From contig SVPZ01000003.1 in NCBI GenBank assembly GCA_015065605.1, forward strand, positions 1 through 64,000: a stretch of 64,000 nucleotides of DNA, read 5' to 3'. The first letter of the stretch is position 1. Each line of letters opens with the position of its first letter. Below are positions 25,256 to 36,107 of this stretch, piece by piece. The notes below the pieces were generated by a model, which saw only the letters and a list, made by a program, of their open reading frames with translations, was not told where the DNA came from and made no database searches. The position numbers and the translations under genes were made by a program. The DNA comes from Oscillospiraceae bacterium (lineage in GTDB: Bacteria; Bacillota; Clostridia; Oscillospirales; Acutalibacteraceae).

Positions 25256-26572
25256 TTACTTCTTAACAAAACTGCTGTAAAGAACTCTAACAGCCTTTTC
25301 AAAATCTTCATTACTTACGCCTGCGATAATATTAAGTTCCTCGCAACTTTGTGAAATCATACGAATATTAATTTTGCTTTCGCCAAGCGCAGCAAAAAGT
25401 CTTCCGGACATACCGGGTTTATAAGCCATTTTTCTGCCTACAACCGCAACTATAGCGATATCTTCAGTTACGTTGATACTATCAGGTTTAACAGTCTTTT
25501 GCAAATCCCCCATAATAGCATACAGGCAATCAGATACAGCCTTTGAAGCAACAACAACCGAAACGCTATCAATACCGGAAGGAACGTACTCAACGCTAAC
25601 CCCGTATTTTTCAAACACTTCAAGAACCTTTCTCAAGAAGCCAACCTCTGAAGACATACCGCTTTTTGCAACAGTAACAATAGAGAAATTCTTTTTACCG
25701 GTAATACCTGTGATAAATTGCTTATCGTTTTCGTCATCGGGGAAGTTATCCATAATAAGACTACCTGCATCCTCAGGAGCGTTGGTGTTACGTATATTAA
25801 GAGGAATATTCTTCTGACGTACAGGGAAAATAGTGCCTTCGTGAAGAACCTGAGCGCCCATATGAGAAAGTTCTCTGAGTTCTTCATAGGTAATATATTT
25901 TATAGGCTCGGGATTTTCAACAATTCTCGGATCAGCCATCAAAATACCCGAAACGTCGGTCCAGTTTTCATATACGTCGGCTTCTAAAGCAGCAGCCGCA
26001 AGAGCGCCTGTTATATCAGAACCGCCTCTGCTCATAATACGTATTGCGCCGTTAGGCATAGTTCCGTAGAAACCCGGGATAACAACCTTACGTCCATCAG
26101 CAAGTTCGCGAAGAAGTTCGTAAGATCTTTCGGTATCTATAGTACCATCAAGTTTAAAACGAACCCAACGTGCAGAATCAACAAATTCAAAACCTAAATA
26201 ATCTGCCATAAGACGAGCAGAAAGATATTCACCGCGTGAAACAAGTTCATCCTTACTGATACCCGTTTTAAGTTTTTCGGCAATTTTATTAAGTTCGGAT
26301 TCAATATCCGTATTAAGATTGCAATCATTACGAATTTCAATATAACGCTTAGCGATCATATCAAACACGCCATCGCTTGAAACGCCGTATTTAACGTGTG
26401 CGTGACAAAGCAAAAGAAGGTCGGTAATCTTATGATCTTCGGAAAAACGCTTACCTGCAGCAGAAACAACTACAACTCTACGTGATGGATCACTTTCAAC
26501 AATTGATTTAACCTTAGCAAATTGATTGGCATCGGCCATTGAAGTACCGCCAAATTTTAAAACTTTTAACAT
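25256..26572 (-). CDS. lysC: Aspartate kinase
   Basis: This 438-residue monofunctional kinase phosphorylates aspartate, the first step of the aspartate amino acid family. It opens with the K-F-G-G-T-S motif (residues 6-11), has the S-R-G-G-S-D-I-T motif near 190, and ends in two ACT domains (about 295-438), the usual site of feedback control by lysine or threonine. No internal fusion to homoserine dehydrogenase is present. It lies 12 bases after hom in the same transcript and starts after GAGGGG. Which amino acid inhibits it cannot be read from the sequence. Confidence 0.95.
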   Translation of the reverse strand: MLKVLKFGGTSMADANQFAKVKSIVESDPSRRVVVVSAAGKRFSEDHKITDLLLLCHAHVKYGVSSDGVFDMIAKRYIEIRNDCNLNTDIESELNKIAEKLKTGISKDELVSRGEYLSARLMADYLGFEFVDSARWVRFKLDGTIDTERSYELLRELADGRKVVIPGFYGTMPNGAIRIMSRGGSDITGALAAAALEADVYENWTDVSGILMADPRIVENPEPIKYITYEELRELSHMGAQVLHEGTIFPVRQKNIPLNIRNTNAPEDAGSLIMDNFPDDENDKQFITGITGKKNFSIVTVAKSGMSSEVGFLRKVLEVFEKYGVSVEYVPSGIDSVSVVVASKAVSDCLYAIMGDLQKTVKPDSINVTEDIAIVAVVGRKMAYKPGMSGRLFAALGESKINIRMISQSCEELNIIAGVSNEDFEKAVRVLYSSFVKK

Positions 26573-26584
26573 TTTAATACCCCT

Positions 26585-27730
26585 CTATATTTCTGTAATA
26601 CCTGCGATAAAGCATTCGCAACCGTTATCCAAGGCTTCCTTACAGAATTTATGCATTAATTCAACAGAAACCTCATCAGTAACAATACCTTTACTGCACT
26701 TGTTTTTGGAAAGACTGTTAAACCAGTCATTATTATACTCTGTTCTTACGTAATATTTGTGAACACAATCCGAATTATTTATTACGCAGTCATTTATAAC
26801 ATCATTATACGCCTTTTTCACACCCTGACATACGTCAATACAATCTTCAACTACAGTATATGCAGTAGGATATCTTCCTGCTCCGTAACCGTAAAAACTT
26901 TCTCTTCCAACGTGTTCTGCTTCAAACGTAATTAAGTTGAGATTAGTATGAATAGAAGCTTCCAAAGCCTTATTGCTGACAAATGTAGGTTCAACGAAAA
27001 CGGACAAATGATCTTTTCTATCATAGGCAACGCCCATCAATTTGCACGTACGGTCCATATCTTCACAAGCAGAAATATCAATATCTTTTATATAACGTAT
27101 TCCGGCAACATCCACGTCGTTTTTATCAATCGCTACGGAAAAAGCAATATTAGCAGATAAAACAACCTTGCACAAGGTATCTATACCGTCTATATCGGCG
27201 CTGGGATCTCTTTCGGCATAACCAAGATCCTGAGCAGTTTTAAGACATTTCGAAAAATCAGCTTTATCAGTATGCATAGCATCAAGAATAAAATTCGAAG
27301 TGCCGTTCATAATACCGCTAACTTCGCACACCTTAGCACAACGAGATACTCGCTCAAGATTAACAAGCCACGGAATACCGCCGCCTACTGCCGCAGTATA
27401 TCTGAGAGCAACATCGTTTTCCTTAGCCAAAGCAGTAAGTTCGTTATAATACGTACTAAGAAGCAATTTATTTGCGGTGATAACACTCTTACCATTCTTT
27501 AAAGCTGAAGTAATAAACTCATAAGCAGGATGAAGACCGCCTATAACCTCAACTACAGCATCTACTTCTTCATCGTTAACTATTTCATTAAAGTCAGTAG
27601 TGGAGATTGCAGAAATATTATCGTGTTTAACTATATCAAGCACATATTTAACATCAATATCGTTTCTGTCAGCCAAAATATCATATACACCCACACCGAC
27701 AGTGCCAAAACCAAGAATTGCTACTTTCAT
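26585..27730 (-). CDS. hom: Homoserine dehydrogenase, short form
   Basis: This enzyme reduces aspartate semialdehyde to homoserine for threonine and methionine synthesis. The 381-residue protein has an N-terminal Rossmann G-F-G-T-V-G-V-G loop (residues 7-14). A G-I-M-N-G-T-S-N-F motif lies near 145 and the catalytic-domain stretch G-Y-A-E-R-D-P-S-A-D-I-D-G-I-D follows. It is shorter than the common 425-440 residue form. The roughly 60 residues after the catalytic domain do not look like a full ACT domain, so feedback control may be weak or different (inference). It is the first gene of hom-lysC-asd, with a promoter at 27803-27831. Confidence 0.92.
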   Translation of the reverse strand: MKVAILGFGTVGVGVYDILADRNDIDVKYVLDIVKHDNISAISTTDFNEIVNDEEVDAVVEVIGGLHPAYEFITSALKNGKSVITANKLLLSTYYNELTALAKENDVALRYTAAVGGGIPWLVNLERVSRCAKVCEVSGIMNGTSNFILDAMHTDKADFSKCLKTAQDLGYAERDPSADIDGIDTLCKVVLSANIAFSVAIDKNDVDVAGIRYIKDIDISACEDMDRTCKLMGVAYDRKDHLSVFVEPTFVSNKALEASIHTNLNLITFEAEHVGRESFYGYGAGRYPTAYTVVEDCIDVCQGVKKAYNDVINDCVINNSDCVHKYYVRTEYNNDWFNSLSKNKCSKGIVTDEVSVELMHKFCKEALDNGCECFIAGITEI

Positions 27731-27945
27731 TTTTTACCTCTTTCATATTGTGCGTCGTACGCGTACATTTAAGTTAATTATTGAATAAATAGAATTTAAT
27801 ATAATTTACCATATAACGCGATAAAATGCAATATTAAAAATTAAATATCGTCATTTTGCATAATTTTTTCATATTATTTAGTCATTATTAATGCGAAACA
27901 GAAATAAATGTGTGCGCGTATCAAAGACACTTCGCAAAACATTTA
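27731..27945 (-). promoter_or_regulatory. Leader region of hom-lysC-asd
   Basis: A 215-base gap between the AraC stop and hom. It holds a promoter (27803-27831) and a 10-base palindrome GTACGCGTAC (27757-27766) in the leader. I see no lysine riboswitch core and no T-box motif. Confidence 0.5.
27803..27831 (-). promoter_or_regulatory. Sigma-A-like promoter of hom-lysC-asd
   Basis: On the minus strand: TTGCAT, 17-bp spacer, TAAATT. The implied start is about 65-70 bases upstream of hom. Confidence 0.5.
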
Positions 27946-28785
27946 TTATTTAAAATCATTTCGTATTTTTTCAATATATTTTTTAGGTGTGCAACCCACT
28001 TCCCTTTTAAAACACCTAATCATATTACATGAATCATTAAAGCCGCATTTTTCAGCAACAGTTTGTTCAATTTGACCTTCCTTCATCAAAATTACAGCAT
28101 TCTTTAAGCGACAACGATTAATGTATTCATTTAAAGTGACACCTGTGTATTTTTTGAAAGCAGTCATTATTGTGGTTCTTCCAACGCCAAATTTTTCTGA
28201 TAAATCTGATGCAACAATTTTTTTATTATAATTAGAAGATATGAACGCCAGGCATTCGTTCATAAAAGTGGGCATTTTTGAAAAATCACCGCTTTGTTTC
28301 ATATTATCAGAAAGAATTGATATCAAATACAAAAGCAACAATCTTCTTCTGAATTGATTGTCTTCGTTATTAATCTTTTCAGCAATTTCCGTATATGTTT
28401 TACATTGTTCTTCGTTAATTTTAAGAACACTTCCATAGGGGCCAAACACCTGCAACAATTCTTCGATTTGTGAAATTTCTTCCATATATTCCAACGTAAA
28501 ATTAATATTAATTCTATTGTAAAGCATATCAGCTTCACAAAATATATAGTGGGGAGTATAAGGACGAAGTAAAACAATCTTAGATTGAGAACTGTGTTCA
28601 ATTGAATTGGTCAGCAATACATTAACGTTACCCGAAATTATTATACTCATCTCATAATAGTTATGCATATGATAATCTGTCATTCGAGGGGTATATCCCA
28701 TATACTTATCAATTTTTATATCTTTCCATTCATCATCAAAACCATATCCGACACATCTGACGTTACCATTTATGTTATTCGCCAT
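27946..28785 (-). CDS. AraC-family transcriptional regulator
   Basis: A 279-residue regulator with an N-terminal cupin-type ligand domain (H-M-H-N-Y-Y-E-M near residue 40, the conserved His-rich strand of sugar-sensing AraC proteins) and a C-terminal double HTH. The second motif, G-F-N-D-S-C-N-M-I-R-C-F-K-R, is followed by C-T-P-K-K-Y-I-E, the family signature. The gene stands alone between hom and pepD, with terminator sequence upstream. No transporter or sugar gene is adjacent, so the target is not suggested by context. ATG at 28785 follows AAGGAG. Confidence 0.88.
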   Translation of the reverse strand: MANNINGNVRCVGYGFDDEWKDIKIDKYMGYTPRMTDYHMHNYYEMSIIISGNVNVLLTNSIEHSSQSKIVLLRPYTPHYIFCEADMLYNRININFTLEYMEEISQIEELLQVFGPYGSVLKINEEQCKTYTEIAEKINNEDNQFRRRLLLLYLISILSDNMKQSGDFSKMPTFMNECLAFISSNYNKKIVASDLSEKFGVGRTTIMTAFKKYTGVTLNEYINRCRLKNAVILMKEGQIEQTVAEKCGFNDSCNMIRCFKREVGCTPKKYIEKIRNDFK

Positions 28786-28840
28786 TTTTTAACAACTCCT
28801 TTTTTAAAATATTATCATATTGTTCGATATTTTGCAAGAA

Positions 28841-28870
28841 AAAACAACCGAAAATTCATTCGGTTGTTTT
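28841..28870 (-). terminator. Terminator after pepD
   Basis: A 12-bp stem (AAAACAACCGAA with its complement) around AATTCA with a U-run on the minus strand, 11 bases beyond the pepD stop. Confidence 0.85.
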
Positions 28871-28881
28871 TTTGTTCAACT

Positions 28882-30294
28882 TTATAATACTTCAAGTAAA
28901 CGTAACAAATATTTATAGACTCTTTCCACCGAAGCCACGGATATCTTTTCGCGGGGCGTATGAATATCCATCATATTAGGTCCAATAGATACTGCATCCA
29001 AACCATCAATTTTTTCACTCAAAAGTCCGCATTCCAATCCTGCATGTATAGCCACCACCTGCGGTTTATCACCATACATTTCCTCATACACTTTAACCAT
29101 TGTATCTCTAAGAAAAGAATCTTTTTTATACTCCCATGCAGGATAATGAGCCTCTGAAAAAATCTCACCGTCAAAATTTTTAACAAATGCCTCAAGTTTA
29201 TCAAGCAAAGCCATCTTTTCTGCATTTACACTGCTTCTAAGAGCGAAAGAAGCGCTAATGCAATTTTCTTCAGTTTTTAAAACACCTAAATTAAGACTTG
29301 TTTCAACCAGTCCTTCAATATCGTCGCTCCATTTTATAATACCGTTAGGGACATTATGAAGAAAATCTGCGACTTTTTTTGAAGAATTAAAACTCATAGC
29401 CTTATCATAAGTATTTGTTTTAACAACGGATATAGATAAATTGTTATCAGTTTCAATACGGTTTTTCTCAGCAAATTCCGACGCAGCGTTTTCAATATCC
29501 ATTTCTGTTGCTACTATAATTTGAGAATGTGCAGGAATAGCATTATCTTTGAGACCGCCGTTTATCGAAACAATACGCACGTCACCCAAATCCAAAAGCA
29601 AGCTTGCGGCAACTTTATTGGCATTAAGTCTGCCTTTATGAATCTCAACACCTGAATGACCGCCCTGTAATCCGTCTATAGTTATTTTATAACACGGCAT
29701 AGAATTATCCTCAAATATTACGGGAACGGTCAGTTCTGCCCTAACGCCACCGGCACAGCTAACAGTAAATATCCCCTCTTCTTCAGAGTCAATATTTATA
29801 AGACGACTACCCCTAAAAAGCGAACCGTCAAGAGCGCCAGCTCCGTACATACCGGTTTCCTCGTCAACGGTAAACAACACTTCAAGTGCAGGATGCGCAA
29901 TATCATCACTTTCAAGTATTGCGAGAGCCATTGCCACAGCAATACCGTCATCACCGCCCAAAGTAGTACCATTAGCAAAAACAAATTCACCGTCAGTATT
30001 AACCTCTATAGAATCATTATAAAAATCAAAAACAACGTAGGGATTTTTTTCACATACCATATCAAGATGTCCCTGAATAATAACAGGCAAGGAATCTTCC
30101 TTACCTACTGTTGCGGATTTCTTAATAATTACGTTTCCTATTTCTTCACGCACGTAATCAAGTTTATGTTCAATTGCAAATCTTTCACAAAAATCGGATA
30201 TTTTAGAAGTATCACCCGAACCGTGAGGAATCTTGCATATTTCTTCAAAATAATAAAAAACCCTTTCAGGTTTAAGATTGTTTAACACACCCAT
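28882..30294 (-). CDS. pepD: Aminoacyl-histidine dipeptidase (M20, PepD-like)
   Basis: A cytosolic metallopeptidase of the M20 family that splits Xaa-His and related dipeptides. The zinc-binding core is visible as G-H-L-D-M-V near residue 80, G-G-D-D-G near 116 and D-E-E-T-G-M near 148. A later lid domain and H-A-G-L-E-C-G near the C-terminus complete the fold. The open frame starts at a GTG at 30303 that is inside the AGGTGA ribosome binding site, so I take ATG at 30294 (470 residues, M-G-V-L-N). It is monocistronic with a terminator at 28841-28870. Confidence 0.9.
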   Translation of the reverse strand: MGVLNNLKPERVFYYFEEICKIPHGSGDTSKISDFCERFAIEHKLDYVREEIGNVIIKKSATVGKEDSLPVIIQGHLDMVCEKNPYVVFDFYNDSIEVNTDGEFVFANGTTLGGDDGIAVAMALAILESDDIAHPALEVLFTVDEETGMYGAGALDGSLFRGSRLINIDSEEEGIFTVSCAGGVRAELTVPVIFEDNSMPCYKITIDGLQGGHSGVEIHKGRLNANKVAASLLLDLGDVRIVSINGGLKDNAIPAHSQIIVATEMDIENAASEFAEKNRIETDNNLSISVVKTNTYDKAMSFNSSKKVADFLHNVPNGIIKWSDDIEGLVETSLNLGVLKTEENCISASFALRSSVNAEKMALLDKLEAFVKNFDGEIFSEAHYPAWEYKKDSFLRDTMVKVYEEMYGDKPQVVAIHAGLECGLLSEKIDGLDAVSIGPNMMDIHTPREKISVASVERVYKYLLRLLEVL

Positions 30295-30369
30295 ATTTTT
30301 CACCTAAAAATATTATTTTTAATATTATATACTAATCTCAAATAATTTTCAAGAAGAATAATAAAACAA

Positions 30370-30395
30370 AAAAGACAGTCTTGCGACTGTCTTTT
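30370..30395 (-). terminator. Terminator of tRNA-Leu
   Basis: An 11-bp stem AAAAGACAGTC/GACTGTCTTTT with loop TTGC and a U-tract on the minus strand, 3 bases past the CCA end. Confidence 0.85.
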
Positions 30396-30397
30396 AT

Positions 30398-30482
30398 TGG
30401 TGCGGATAATGGGACTTGAACCCATACGTCGGTTGACACACGCCCCTCAAACGTGCCTGTCTGCCTATTCCAGCACATCCGC
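30398..30482 (-). tRNA. tRNA-Leu (anticodon GAG)
   Basis: An 85-base class II tRNA with encoded CCA. The acceptor arms GCGGATG and TATCCGC pair (one G-U type end pair), with discriminator A. The anticodon stem CACGT/GCGTG encloses TTGAGGG, giving GAG for CTC/CTT codons with G at position 37. The long variable arm around GTC...GAC is typical of leucine. It has its own promoter and terminator. Confidence 0.93.
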
Positions 30483-30497
30483 ATTTGCGACTTAATT

Positions 30498-30526
30498 ATA
30501 TTACCACAAGAGGTTTTATTTGTCAA
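30498..30526 (-). promoter_or_regulatory. Sigma-A promoter of tRNA-Leu
   Basis: On the minus strand: TTGACA, 17-bp spacer, TAATAT, 15 bases before the mature 5' end. Confidence 0.7.
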
Positions 30527-30565
30527 CCATTAATTTGTCTTTTTTTAAAATATTTTTTAAATAAT

Positions 30566-30593
30566 AAAAACCGCTGAAATTTCAGCGGTTTTT
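30566..30593 (-). terminator. Terminator of groES-groEL
   Basis: A perfect palindrome of 28 bases centred on AAATTT (stem AAAAACCGCTG with complement) lies 9 bases past the groEL stop and ends in a U-run. Confidence 0.85.
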
Positions 30594-30602
30594 ACTTAAC
30601 TG

Positions 30603-32561
<1,959 letters not shown>

Positions 32562-32586
32562 TTAATGATATGCATATATTTTTCTT

Positions 32587-32601
32587 CGCATTACGTATGC
32601 G
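32587..32601. promoter_or_regulatory. Palindrome at the start of the groESL leader
   Basis: CGCAT, five bases, ATGCG forms a short inverted repeat with an ACGT core at about +3 of the predicted transcript. The arms do not match CIRCE (TTAGCACTC/GAGTGCTAA). Confidence 0.4.
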
Positions 32602-32610
32602 CTGAAATAT

Positions 32611-32638
32611 ATTTTACCCCTTTTTAAGCAAAAATCAA
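32611..32638 (-). promoter_or_regulatory. Sigma-A-like promoter of groES-groEL
   Basis: On the minus strand: TTGATT, 16-bp spacer, TAAAAT; the leader to groES is about 60 bases. Confidence 0.5.
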
Positions 32639-33580
32639 GGGTTTTTGGTAATTTTTTTCATTTTTAATCAATGTATTGACCAACGAAGCAGGAATCAAAA
32701 ATTTAACTCCGCTCCTAATTATTTCAAAATCCATAGAGTTTGCTTCGAAAATCTCGCCATCCAGATTAATTGGCACCTTGACATCCGATTTTATAGAAAA
32801 TTTTTCACCAACACTACCGTGAACAAAATTCATTTTTTCTACTTGACCTTTTTTGTATTTTCCGATAAAACGAAGTATTTTAAGTTTTCCTATGCCGTCA
32901 ACAATGGTAAAGTTAAGTTTTCCGTCAAAAGGCACTGCATTAGGTGCGGCAAGAAAACCACCGCCGTAAGCAGGTCCGTTTGCAACAACGGCAAAAAGAC
33001 AATCCTTAGTGCCCAAATCTTTATCATCAGCGCTTAAGGTTAATCTGCAACCGATTTTACCCAAAAAACATTTTGCTATAGCTAAGTTGTATGCCATTTT
33101 TCCGCTCACTAACGGAATGCGTCTGAAATTTGACATATATTTGGCTACAATAGCATCCATACCGGCTGAGCACCCGTTTAGGCAATAATGCTCCCCTGCC
33201 TTTATAACATCCATTTTAATCGGCTTTCCGGAAATCTGATCATCAATATTTTTAAATGCGCTCTTTTTATCTCTTGGAAAAAATTTCAAAAAATCGTTTG
33301 CAGAACCAATAGGAATTACAGCGAGAGTAACGTTATCGTAGCCAAAAGCGCCATTTAAAGCTTCAAAAACCGTACCTTCTCCTCCCGCAAGAAAAATCGT
33401 AACGTCATCGCCCTTTAAAGCGTGCTCACAGGCAAATCGTTTAGCATCACCCGGTGCAGTTGTTATCTGCACAGAATATTCTAATTTGTTTTTAGAACAA
33501 TACTCTGCTATTTCTGTTCCTAATTTCTTTACGGTTTTGCCTTTTCCTGCGGCAGGATTGATAATAAAAGCATATCTCAC
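32624..33580 (-). CDS. Diacylglycerol/lipid kinase family protein (YegS/BmrU-like)
   Basis: A 318-residue soluble lipid kinase of the DagK/YegS group, which phosphorylates diacylglycerol or related lipids at the membrane. It has N-P-A-A-G-K-G-K near residue 8, the catalytic-loop motif G-G-E-G-T-V near 81 (E in place of the usual D), and G-S-A-N-D-F near 112. The C-terminal all-beta domain with N-G-x-x-Y-G-G-G is typical. Translation starts at GTG behind GGGGTGA. It is 4 bases downstream of the methyltransferase gene. The exact lipid substrate is not known, and the D to E change may affect activity. Confidence 0.82.
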   Translation of the reverse strand: MRYAFIINPAAGKGKTVKKLGTEIAEYCSKNKLEYSVQITTAPGDAKRFACEHALKGDDVTIFLAGGEGTVFEALNGAFGYDNVTLAVIPIGSANDFLKFFPRDKKSAFKNIDDQISGKPIKMDVIKAGEHYCLNGCSAGMDAIVAKYMSNFRRIPLVSGKMAYNLAIAKCFLGKIGCRLTLSADDKDLGTKDCLFAVVANGPAYGGGFLAAPNAVPFDGKLNFTIVDGIGKLKILRFIGKYKKGQVEKMNFVHGSVGEKFSIKSDVKVPINLDGEIFEANSMDFEIIRSGVKFLIPASLVNTLIKNEKNYQKPLIFA

Positions 33581-33584
33581 AATA

Positions 33585-34709
33585 TCACCCCTGTTTAAAA
33601 TACATAAACAGCTGACATTTTATCATTCCGTTATAAAGTTTACGTCGCTTGTCAGCGTTTCTTCCAAAGAATTTTTCAAACTCATCATGAGGACTTATCA
33701 TAAAATATTTTTGACCGTCACCGTTTAAAAAGCGCTCTCCCATAATTTTGTATAAGTTCTCTGCCTCTTTTATATCCAGTAATCTTTCTCCGTAAGGAGG
33801 GTTGGCAAGAATAAGGCAACGCTCTTTAGGAGCAACAAAATCCTTAATATCTGCAACGCTTGCTTTTACGTATTTATCAACACCTGCAAAACGTGCATTT
33901 TTAAGGGTCAACTCAACAGCTTCCGGATCAATATCAAAACCAGTTGCCGTAAAATCAATATCAGTTAAAATTTTCGACTGAGCAAGGCCTCTTTCATCAC
34001 GCCATACATTATTGTTTACAAACGGAAAACGTTCCGAAGCAAAATTTCTACGAAGACCCGGTGCCATTTTTTTAGCAATCATAGCAGCTTCAATAAGCAA
34101 CGTACCCGAACCGCAAAACGGATCAATACAAACCGTATCAGGAAAAATTCGTGCCATATCGCATATTGCGGCGGCAAGAGTTTCCTTTAAAGGAGCGGCA
34201 TTGGAATTTCTTCTATAGCCACGCTTATGCAAACCCTCACCCGAGGTATCAATCATCATAGTTACTAAGTTCTTATGAATCGAAAATCTGATTTTATATT
34301 CGGTTTCAGTTTCCTCAAACCAAGAAATGCTATATTTAGATTTCAAACGTTCAACAATTGCTTTTTTAATTATTGACTGACAATCGGGAATACTTGTAAG
34401 TTGAGAATTAATGCTCCAACCATTTACGGGGAAAGCATCCTTTTTACCTATATAATTTTCCCAAGGCAATGATTTAACGTTATCAAAAAGTTCGGTAAAT
34501 GATAAGGCTTCAAACTCACCGACGTTAATAAGAATTCTTTCGGCAAATCTTGAATTAATATTAGCTCTTACAAGCATATTTTCGTCGCCCGACAATTTCA
34601 CTCTACCGTTTTCGGCAACTACGTCTTCAAAACCCATACGTCTGAATTCATCGGCCGCAATACCTTCAATACCAAACAGACAAGGGGCAATCAAATCAAA
34701 TTTACTCAT
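33585..34709 (-). CDS. THUMP-domain class I RNA methyltransferase (RlmL N-half-like)
   Basis: A 374-residue SAM-dependent enzyme that likely methylates the 2-amino group of a guanine in 23S rRNA. The N-terminal THUMP-type RNA-binding domain (about 40-155) is followed by a Rossmann methyltransferase domain with D-P-F-C-G-S-G-T-L near residue 195. The catalytic motif N-P-P-Y-G-E-R-L lies near residue 310 and is diagnostic for N2-guanine or N6-adenine methyltransferases. Length is that of stand-alone clostridial homologues, shorter than the fused E. coli RlmKL. It sits between the fumarase alpha gene and the lipid kinase gene in the same direction. Confidence 0.87.
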   Translation of the reverse strand: MSKFDLIAPCLFGIEGIAADEFRRMGFEDVVAENGRVKLSGDENMLVRANINSRFAERILINVGEFEALSFTELFDNVKSLPWENYIGKKDAFPVNGWSINSQLTSIPDCQSIIKKAIVERLKSKYSISWFEETETEYKIRFSIHKNLVTMMIDTSGEGLHKRGYRRNSNAAPLKETLAAAICDMARIFPDTVCIDPFCGSGTLLIEAAMIAKKMAPGLRRNFASERFPFVNNNVWRDERGLAQSKILTDIDFTATGFDIDPEAVELTLKNARFAGVDKYVKASVADIKDFVAPKERCLILANPPYGERLLDIKEAENLYKIMGERFLNGDGQKYFMISPHDEFEKFFGRNADKRRKLYNGMIKCQLFMYFKQG

Positions 34710-34722
34710 TTTAAATTCCTTA

Positions 34723-35565
34723 CTATATAATAATTTTCTGATGTCGTGTCACATGACAGCCTATATTTACTGCAACAGGAAGGCCGGCTATATGTGTAGG
34801 CGCCGTTTCAATATTTACATATAACGCCGTTGTATCTCCGCCAAAACCTTGAGGACCAATGTTGAGTTGATTGATTTTTTCAAGTATTTCTTCTTCGAGT
34901 TCTTTATAAAAAAGATTACAGTTTCTGACCGCTGCATTTCTACATAACGCTTTTTTCGATAGGAGAGCGCATTGTTCAAAATCGCCACCGATACCAACTC
35001 CTATTACCATAGGCGGACACGGATTAGAAGCAGCAGTTTTAACAACGTTTACAACCGCATCTATTACACCTTCTCTTCCTGCTGAAGGTGTAAGCATAAT
35101 TACCTTACTCATATTTTCACTTCCGAAGCCTTTCGGTGCAACGGTTATTTCAACTTTATCTCCATCAACAATTTCCGTATGTATTATTGCAGGAGTATTA
35201 TCGTCAGTATTTACTCTGTTTAGCGGATCCGATACAACCGATTTTCTCAACATACCGGAAGTATAACCGTTTCTTACCCCTTCATTTATTGCTTCATATA
35301 ATGAACCGTCTATAAAGTGAACATCCTGCCCTATTTTTAAGAAAACGACCGCCATACCGGTATCCTGACATATAGGGATATCCATTTCTTTAGCAGCATC
35401 AATATTTTGAATTATATCAGAAAGAACACTTTTAGCAGTATTATTACGTTCACACTCATAACAAGTTTTTATTTTAGCAACCAAATCGCTTGGTAATAAT
35501 TTGTTGGCGCTTATGCAAAGTTTTTCAACTTCATCTCTGATAACAGTAACAGAAACTTCCCTCAC
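34723..35565 (-). CDS. Fumarate hydratase class I, alpha subunit (no beta gene beside it)
   Basis: A 280-residue Fe-S hydro-lyase subunit that with its beta partner interconverts fumarate and malate; tartrate dehydratase alpha is a close alternative. The C-Q-D-T-G motif near residue 66 holds one iron-sulfur cysteine. Others lie in the N-P-C-P-P segment and a later G-D-F-E-Q-C segment, and the G-P-Q-G-F-G-G-D motif follows. The start is GTG, spaced after AAAGGATG. In most Clostridia the beta gene follows directly; here a methyltransferase does, so the beta subunit must be elsewhere or missing. Confidence 0.88.
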   Translation of the reverse strand: MREVSVTVIRDEVEKLCISANKLLPSDLVAKIKTCYECERNNTAKSVLSDIIQNIDAAKEMDIPICQDTGMAVVFLKIGQDVHFIDGSLYEAINEGVRNGYTSGMLRKSVVSDPLNRVNTDDNTPAIIHTEIVDGDKVEITVAPKGFGSENMSKVIMLTPSAGREGVIDAVVNVVKTAASNPCPPMVIGVGIGGDFEQCALLSKKALCRNAAVRNCNLFYKELEEEILEKINQLNIGPQGFGGDTTALYVNIETAPTHIAGLPVAVNIGCHVTRHQKIII

Positions 35566-35585
35566 TAAGCATACATCCTTTCAGT

Positions 35586-35611
35586 AAAAAAAGGCAGACG
35601 TAAAGTCTGCC
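35586..35611 (-). terminator. Terminator of the spoVB-to-yabR gene string
   Basis: A 7-bp GC-rich stem GGCAGAC/GTCTGCC with a run of seven T on the minus strand, after the S1-domain gene. Confidence 0.85.
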
Positions 35612-35623
35612 AAATAAGCGAAA

Positions 35624-36076
35624 TTACTTAACTCCGGCACCGCGCTTTGAACGACGAGTCTCAGGGTTTTTGCGTTTTAAATCAGAAAACTTTTCATCGC
35701 TTGTCTGCTTAAAACGATTCATCATTTCCTCAAAAGATACAGGCTCTTGTTTTTTAGGCGTCCAAGTATAAGAGGAGTCTATCATTGATTGCTCACGAGG
35801 AGGAGTAGTTTTCTTTTTTTCAAAGCGTTCTTTTTTGGGTTCTTCTTGTGCACGCTTAATACTGAGGCTGATTTTTCCATCATCACCCACACTTAGAACC
35901 TTCATTTTAACGGTATCGTTTTCTTTTACAAATTCACGAATATCAGTAACGTAGCTTCTGGCAACCTCAGAAATATGCACCATTCCACTTACGTTCTCTC
36001 CCAAATCAACAAAAACGCCGAAATTTGTAATACCGGTAATCTTACCTTCAACTATCTGTCCTACTTCAATTTGCAT
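35624..36076 (-). CDS. S1 RNA-binding domain protein (YabR-like)
   Basis: This 150-residue protein has a single N-terminal S1 domain (about residues 1-75: G-x-V-E-G-K-I-T-G-I-T-N-F-G-V-F-V and M-V-H-I-S-E-V-A). A charged, disordered tail ends in a basic R-R-S-K-R. This is the usual form of the YabR/YugI small S1 proteins, whose targets are RNA or the ribosome. Position directly after divIC matches yabR of Bacillus subtilis. It ends the transcript with a terminator. The exact role is not established. Confidence 0.82.
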   Translation of the reverse strand: MQIEVGQIVEGKITGITNFGVFVDLGENVSGMVHISEVARSYVTDIREFVKENDTVKMKVLSVGDDGKISLSIKRAQEEPKKERFEKKKTTPPREQSMIDSSYTWTPKKQEPVSFEEMMNRFKQTSDEKFSDLKRKNPETRRSKRGAGVK

Positions 36077-36107
36077 AAACTATGCGTATCCCCCTTAATT
36101 TTTTGTT

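Noticed and set aside
27731..27945. Lysine riboswitch ahead of hom-lysC-asd
   Set aside because: The region is long enough, but the conserved purine-rich core and helices are not visible; only a promoter and a short palindrome are found.
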